From NCBI GenBank assembly GCA_016212925.1, contig JACRDF010000015.1, forward strand, positions 124,001 through 188,000: a stretch of 64,000 nucleotides of DNA. The letters run 5' to 3'. The DNA comes from Desulfomonile tiedjei. GTDB lineage: Bacteria; Desulfobacterota; Desulfomonilia; Desulfomonilales; Desulfomonilaceae. The first letter of the stretch is position 1; every line of letters begins with the position of its first letter. Of this stretch, positions 61,784-64,000 are shown piece after piece. Both the position numbers and the translations under genes were made by a program. The notes beneath the pieces were generated by a model. The model searched no databases. It had not been told where the DNA came from and saw nothing but the letters and a program-made list of their open reading frames with translations.

Positions 61784-63291
61784 CCATGGACGCAGTCCTT
61801 AGCGGCTTCTCGATTGCCCTTCAGCCCTGGAACCTCCTATTCTGCCTGATCGGATGCCTAGTCGGGACGCTGGTCGGCGTGCTCCCCGGTGTGGGGCCCG
61901 TTGCCGCCATCTCCATCCTACTGCCCGTTACGTTCAAAGTGAGCCCGGTTTCCGGCATCATCATGCTGGCGGGGATCTACTACGGGGCCATGTACGGCGG
62001 CTCCATCACTTCCATCCTGGTGAACTTGCCCGGAGAAGCCGCGTCTGTGGTCACGTGTATGGATGGGTACCAGATGGCCCGCAAAGGCCGAGCAGGGCCT
62101 GCCCTGGGCATCAGCGCCATCGGCTCGTTTATCGGCGGGACGATCTCGGTCTTGGGACTCATGTTGGTGGCCGCGCCCTTGGCCCAAGTGGCCCTGGCGT
62201 TTGGCCCGCCCGAGTACTTCGCGCTGATGACCGTGGGCATGGTGGTCGTTACCTTCCTGGCGGGAAAATCCATGATCAAGTCCCTCCTCATGGCAGCAGT
62301 GGGTGTTTTCCTGGGCTGCGTGGGGATGGACGTGATCTCTGCAAAGCCTCGATTCACGTTGGGCCTGGGAATGCTCGAGGACGGCCTGGGCCTGGTCCCG
62401 GTCATCATGGGTCTGTATGGCATCGCTGAGGTCTTGTCCAACCTCGAATTTTCCTTGAAAGTCTCCGTTTTCTCTACAGCGATCCAAAAAATCTGGCCCA
62501 CCCGCGATGATTTCCGCCGCTCGATCGGCCCCATCCTGCGCGGCACAGGACTTGGCTTTTTGGTGGGCACTCTTCCGGGCGGAGGCGCAGTTCTCTCGTC
62601 GTTTCTCTCGTACGGCATGGAGAAGAAGCTGGCCAAAGAGCCGGAGCGGTTCGGACAGGGTGCCATAGAAGGGGTAGCCGGGCCCGAAACCGCCAATAAC
62701 GCGGCCACCGGTGGGGCGTTCATTCCTTTGTTCATTCTAGGATTGCCGTTCAACGTGGTCTCCGCGGTCCTGCTAGGGGCGATGATCATCTACGGTGTCC
62801 GTCCCGGGCCGATGCTCCTATCCACCGATCCGGGGCTCTTTTGGGGTGTGGTCTCCAGCATGTACATCGGCAACGTCATGTTGCTGGTGCTGAATCTCCC
62901 TCTGGTCGGCCTGTGGGTAAAGTTGCTCAAAATTCCGTACCAGTTTTTTTTCCCGCTGATCTGTCTGTTCTGCATGATCGGGGTCTTCAGCATCAATCAG
63001 AACATCCAGGAAATATACGTGATGCTGCTGTTCGGCGTAGTCGGTTACCTGCTGAGGAAGTTCGAGTACGACACCGCACCTCTCGTCCTGGCAATGGTGC
63101 TCGGTCCTTTGTACGAAAACGCCTTGCGGCAGTCCCTCATCATGTCCGACGGGTCGTACGCGATCTTTGTCAGCCGCCCGCTTTCGGCTGCTTGTCTAGT
63201 TTTCGCCGCTCTTCTCCTCATCGTTCCATACCTTCCGCGGATCAGTTTCTGGAGAAAGAAGGCGCTTGAGTTTGCTGAGGAAGATAGCTGA
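61780..63291 (+). CDS. tctA: tripartite tricarboxylate transporter, large membrane subunit
   Basis: A 503-residue TctA permease. Segments: GCLVGTLVGVLPGVGPVAAI, IYYGAMYGGSITSILVNLPG, EAASVVTCMDGYQMARKGRA, GFLVGTLPGGGAVLSSFLSY and EGVAGPETANNAATGGAFIP. About 12 hydrophobic helices. The ATG at 61780 overlaps the tctB stop and has GGGGGG upstream; the frame is open to 61759. It is the translocation subunit. The periplasmic partner is encoded 70 bp downstream. Confidence 0.92.
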   Translation: MTMDAVLSGFSIALQPWNLLFCLIGCLVGTLVGVLPGVGPVAAISILLPVTFKVSPVSGIIMLAGIYYGAMYGGSITSILVNLPGEAASVVTCMDGYQMARKGRAGPALGISAIGSFIGGTISVLGLMLVAAPLAQVALAFGPPEYFALMTVGMVVVTFLAGKSMIKSLLMAAVGVFLGCVGMDVISAKPRFTLGLGMLEDGLGLVPVIMGLYGIAEVLSNLEFSLKVSVFSTAIQKIWPTRDDFRRSIGPILRGTGLGFLVGTLPGGGAVLSSFLSYGMEKKLAKEPERFGQGAIEGVAGPETANNAATGGAFIPLFILGLPFNVVSAVLLGAMIIYGVRPGPMLLSTDPGLFWGVVSSMYIGNVMLLVLNLPLVGLWVKLLKIPYQFFFPLICLFCMIGVFSINQNIQEIYVMLLFGVVGYLLRKFEYDTAPLVLAMVLGPLYENALRQSLIMSDGSYAIFVSRPLSAACLVFAALLLIVPYLPRISFWRKKALEFAEEDS

Positions 63292-63361
63292 TGGAAATTG
63301 CGGCCGGACGCGATCGTGAACCCATGAATCTCAACTGCATAAACGCGAAAGGAGGCAATAG

Positions 63362-64000
63362 ATGAAACGTGTTCTGATCATAGCCGGACTACTAGGGTTG
63401 ATCGCCTTTGTGTCCATGAGCTGGGCGGCCGACTATCCGGCCAAGCCGATCACCATCGAGATCGGTTATCCCGCGGGCGGCTCTACTGACCTCGTAACCC
63501 GCGCCCTTGCCACCGAAGCGGGAAAATTCCTGGGGCAGACCATCATCTGCAACAACACACCCGGGGCCGCAGGAAACCTGGTTCTCGGGAAGATCAAGAA
63601 CCAGAAGCCGGACGGCTATGTGCTCGCAGCCGCTCCCACGGCAAATGTCTACCGAATACCCCACATTCAGGAGTCGCCCTTCAAGGCGTCGGACCTTGTC
63701 CCGATCTGTGAGTATTCCCAGTACCAGTACGGCTTGGCGGTCCGAGCGGACTCGCCGTGGGAGACCTGGGAAGAGTTCGTCGATTACGCCAAGAAGAACC
63801 CTCGCAAGATCAAGTACTCCACGGCCGGCGTCGGCACGGGACAGCACCTGGGAATGGAGTTCGTTGCCAAGAAGAACGGCATCCAGTGGTCCATGGTACC
63901 GTTCAAGGGAGGCGTGGAGGCTGCCGTGGCGGTGTTGGGTGGCCACGTGGACGCGGTTTCGCAGACGACCGAGTTCAAGGACCACGTGCTCGCAGGCAAG
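63362..64000 (+). CDS. tripartite tricarboxylate transporter binding protein (TctC/Bug), cut by window end
   Basis: An open frame of 213 codons from ATG at 63362 (GGAGG seven bases before) to the window edge; about 100 residues are missing. The signal peptide (about 1-24, ending SWAA) is followed by DYPAKPITIEIGYPAGGSTD, LVTRALATEAG, the Bug-family start. NNTPGAAGNLVLGKIKNQKP, KIKYSTAGVGTGQHLGMEFV and VLGGHVDAVSQ follow. It captures the carboxylate for TctAB. It is a different protein from the orphan TctC at 45050. Confidence 0.9.
   Translation, partial: MKRVLIIAGLLGLIAFVSMSWAADYPAKPITIEIGYPAGGSTDLVTRALATEAGKFLGQTIICNNTPGAAGNLVLGKIKNQKPDGYVLAAAPTANVYRIPHIQESPFKASDLVPICEYSQYQYGLAVRADSPWETWEEFVDYAKKNPRKIKYSTAGVGTGQHLGMEFVAKKNGIQWSMVPFKGGVEAAVAVLGGHVDAVSQTTEFKDHVLAGK

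Overview
The window reads as chromosome of an anaerobic, G+C-rich deltaproteobacterium-like organism (Desulfobacterota, perhaps Desulfomonile/Syntrophobacter-like). This is inferred from 4-hydroxybutyryl-CoA dehydratase-type flavoproteins, a four-subunit 2-oxoacid:ferredoxin oxidoreductase, acyl-CoA dehydrogenase with EtfBA, an oxygen-independent style of acid activation by CoA ligases, and many solute uptake systems. No rRNA, tRNA, CRISPR array, phage module or intact transposase was seen.

Layout. 1-8.1 kb: a cut TetR gene, then a loose lipid/CoA group (nitronate monooxygenase, MaoC hydratase, carboxymuconolactone-decarboxylase-like protein, CoA-binding acyl-CoA synthetase) and, on the minus strand, an isochorismatase-type hydrolase with a solute-binding protein. 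8.5-22.9 kb: a TetR-controlled catabolic block (acyl-CoA dehydrogenase, EtfBA, a divergent 4-hydroxybutyryl-CoA dehydratase homologue, AMP-forming acyl-CoA synthetase, complete Liv-type ABC importer). The same palindrome (AGACCGACCGGTCGGTCT) lies before the TetR gene and before the synthetase. 23-27.5 kb: VWA protein plus two-component system. 27.6-34.3 kb (minus): NAD biosynthesis (nadA-nadC-nadB) and acetolactate synthase with a newly noticed attenuation leader peptide and terminator. 35.7-36.2 kb: YefM/YoeB toxin-antitoxin. 36.4-46.9 kb (minus): GntR regulator, TctC-like binding protein, KorDABC, a 4-hydroxybutyryl-CoA dehydratase homologue with all four Fe-S ligands, an Ldh-type 2-hydroxyacid dehydrogenase and a two-subunit molybdenum hydroxylase. 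47.3-54.6 kb (minus): a second TetR regulon (HpaB-like protein, TRAP transporter, CoA ligase, TetR), marked by three copies of TGGACTGAnCGnTCAGTCCA. 55.3-58.7 kb: four unrecognised proteins, two with LDLNGDGI calcium-binding-like segments. 59.7-64 kb: GntR regulator, SDR dehydrogenase and a tripartite tricarboxylate transporter, cut by the window end.

The intergenic DNA is full of non-autonomous repeats. A ~290-bp family (R1) and a 156-bp family (R2) share termini that begin GTAA and make 8-bp target duplications, as IS66-type elements do; one R1-R2 composite has inserted into and rewritten the 3' end of a gene. A 131-bp element with TIRs like GAGACTGTCTCAAAAC and 4-bp duplications, and a longer relative, have inserted at the same TTAC hairpin loop in two different R1 copies. 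Together these look like a nested ecology of miniature elements, the most unusual feature of the window.
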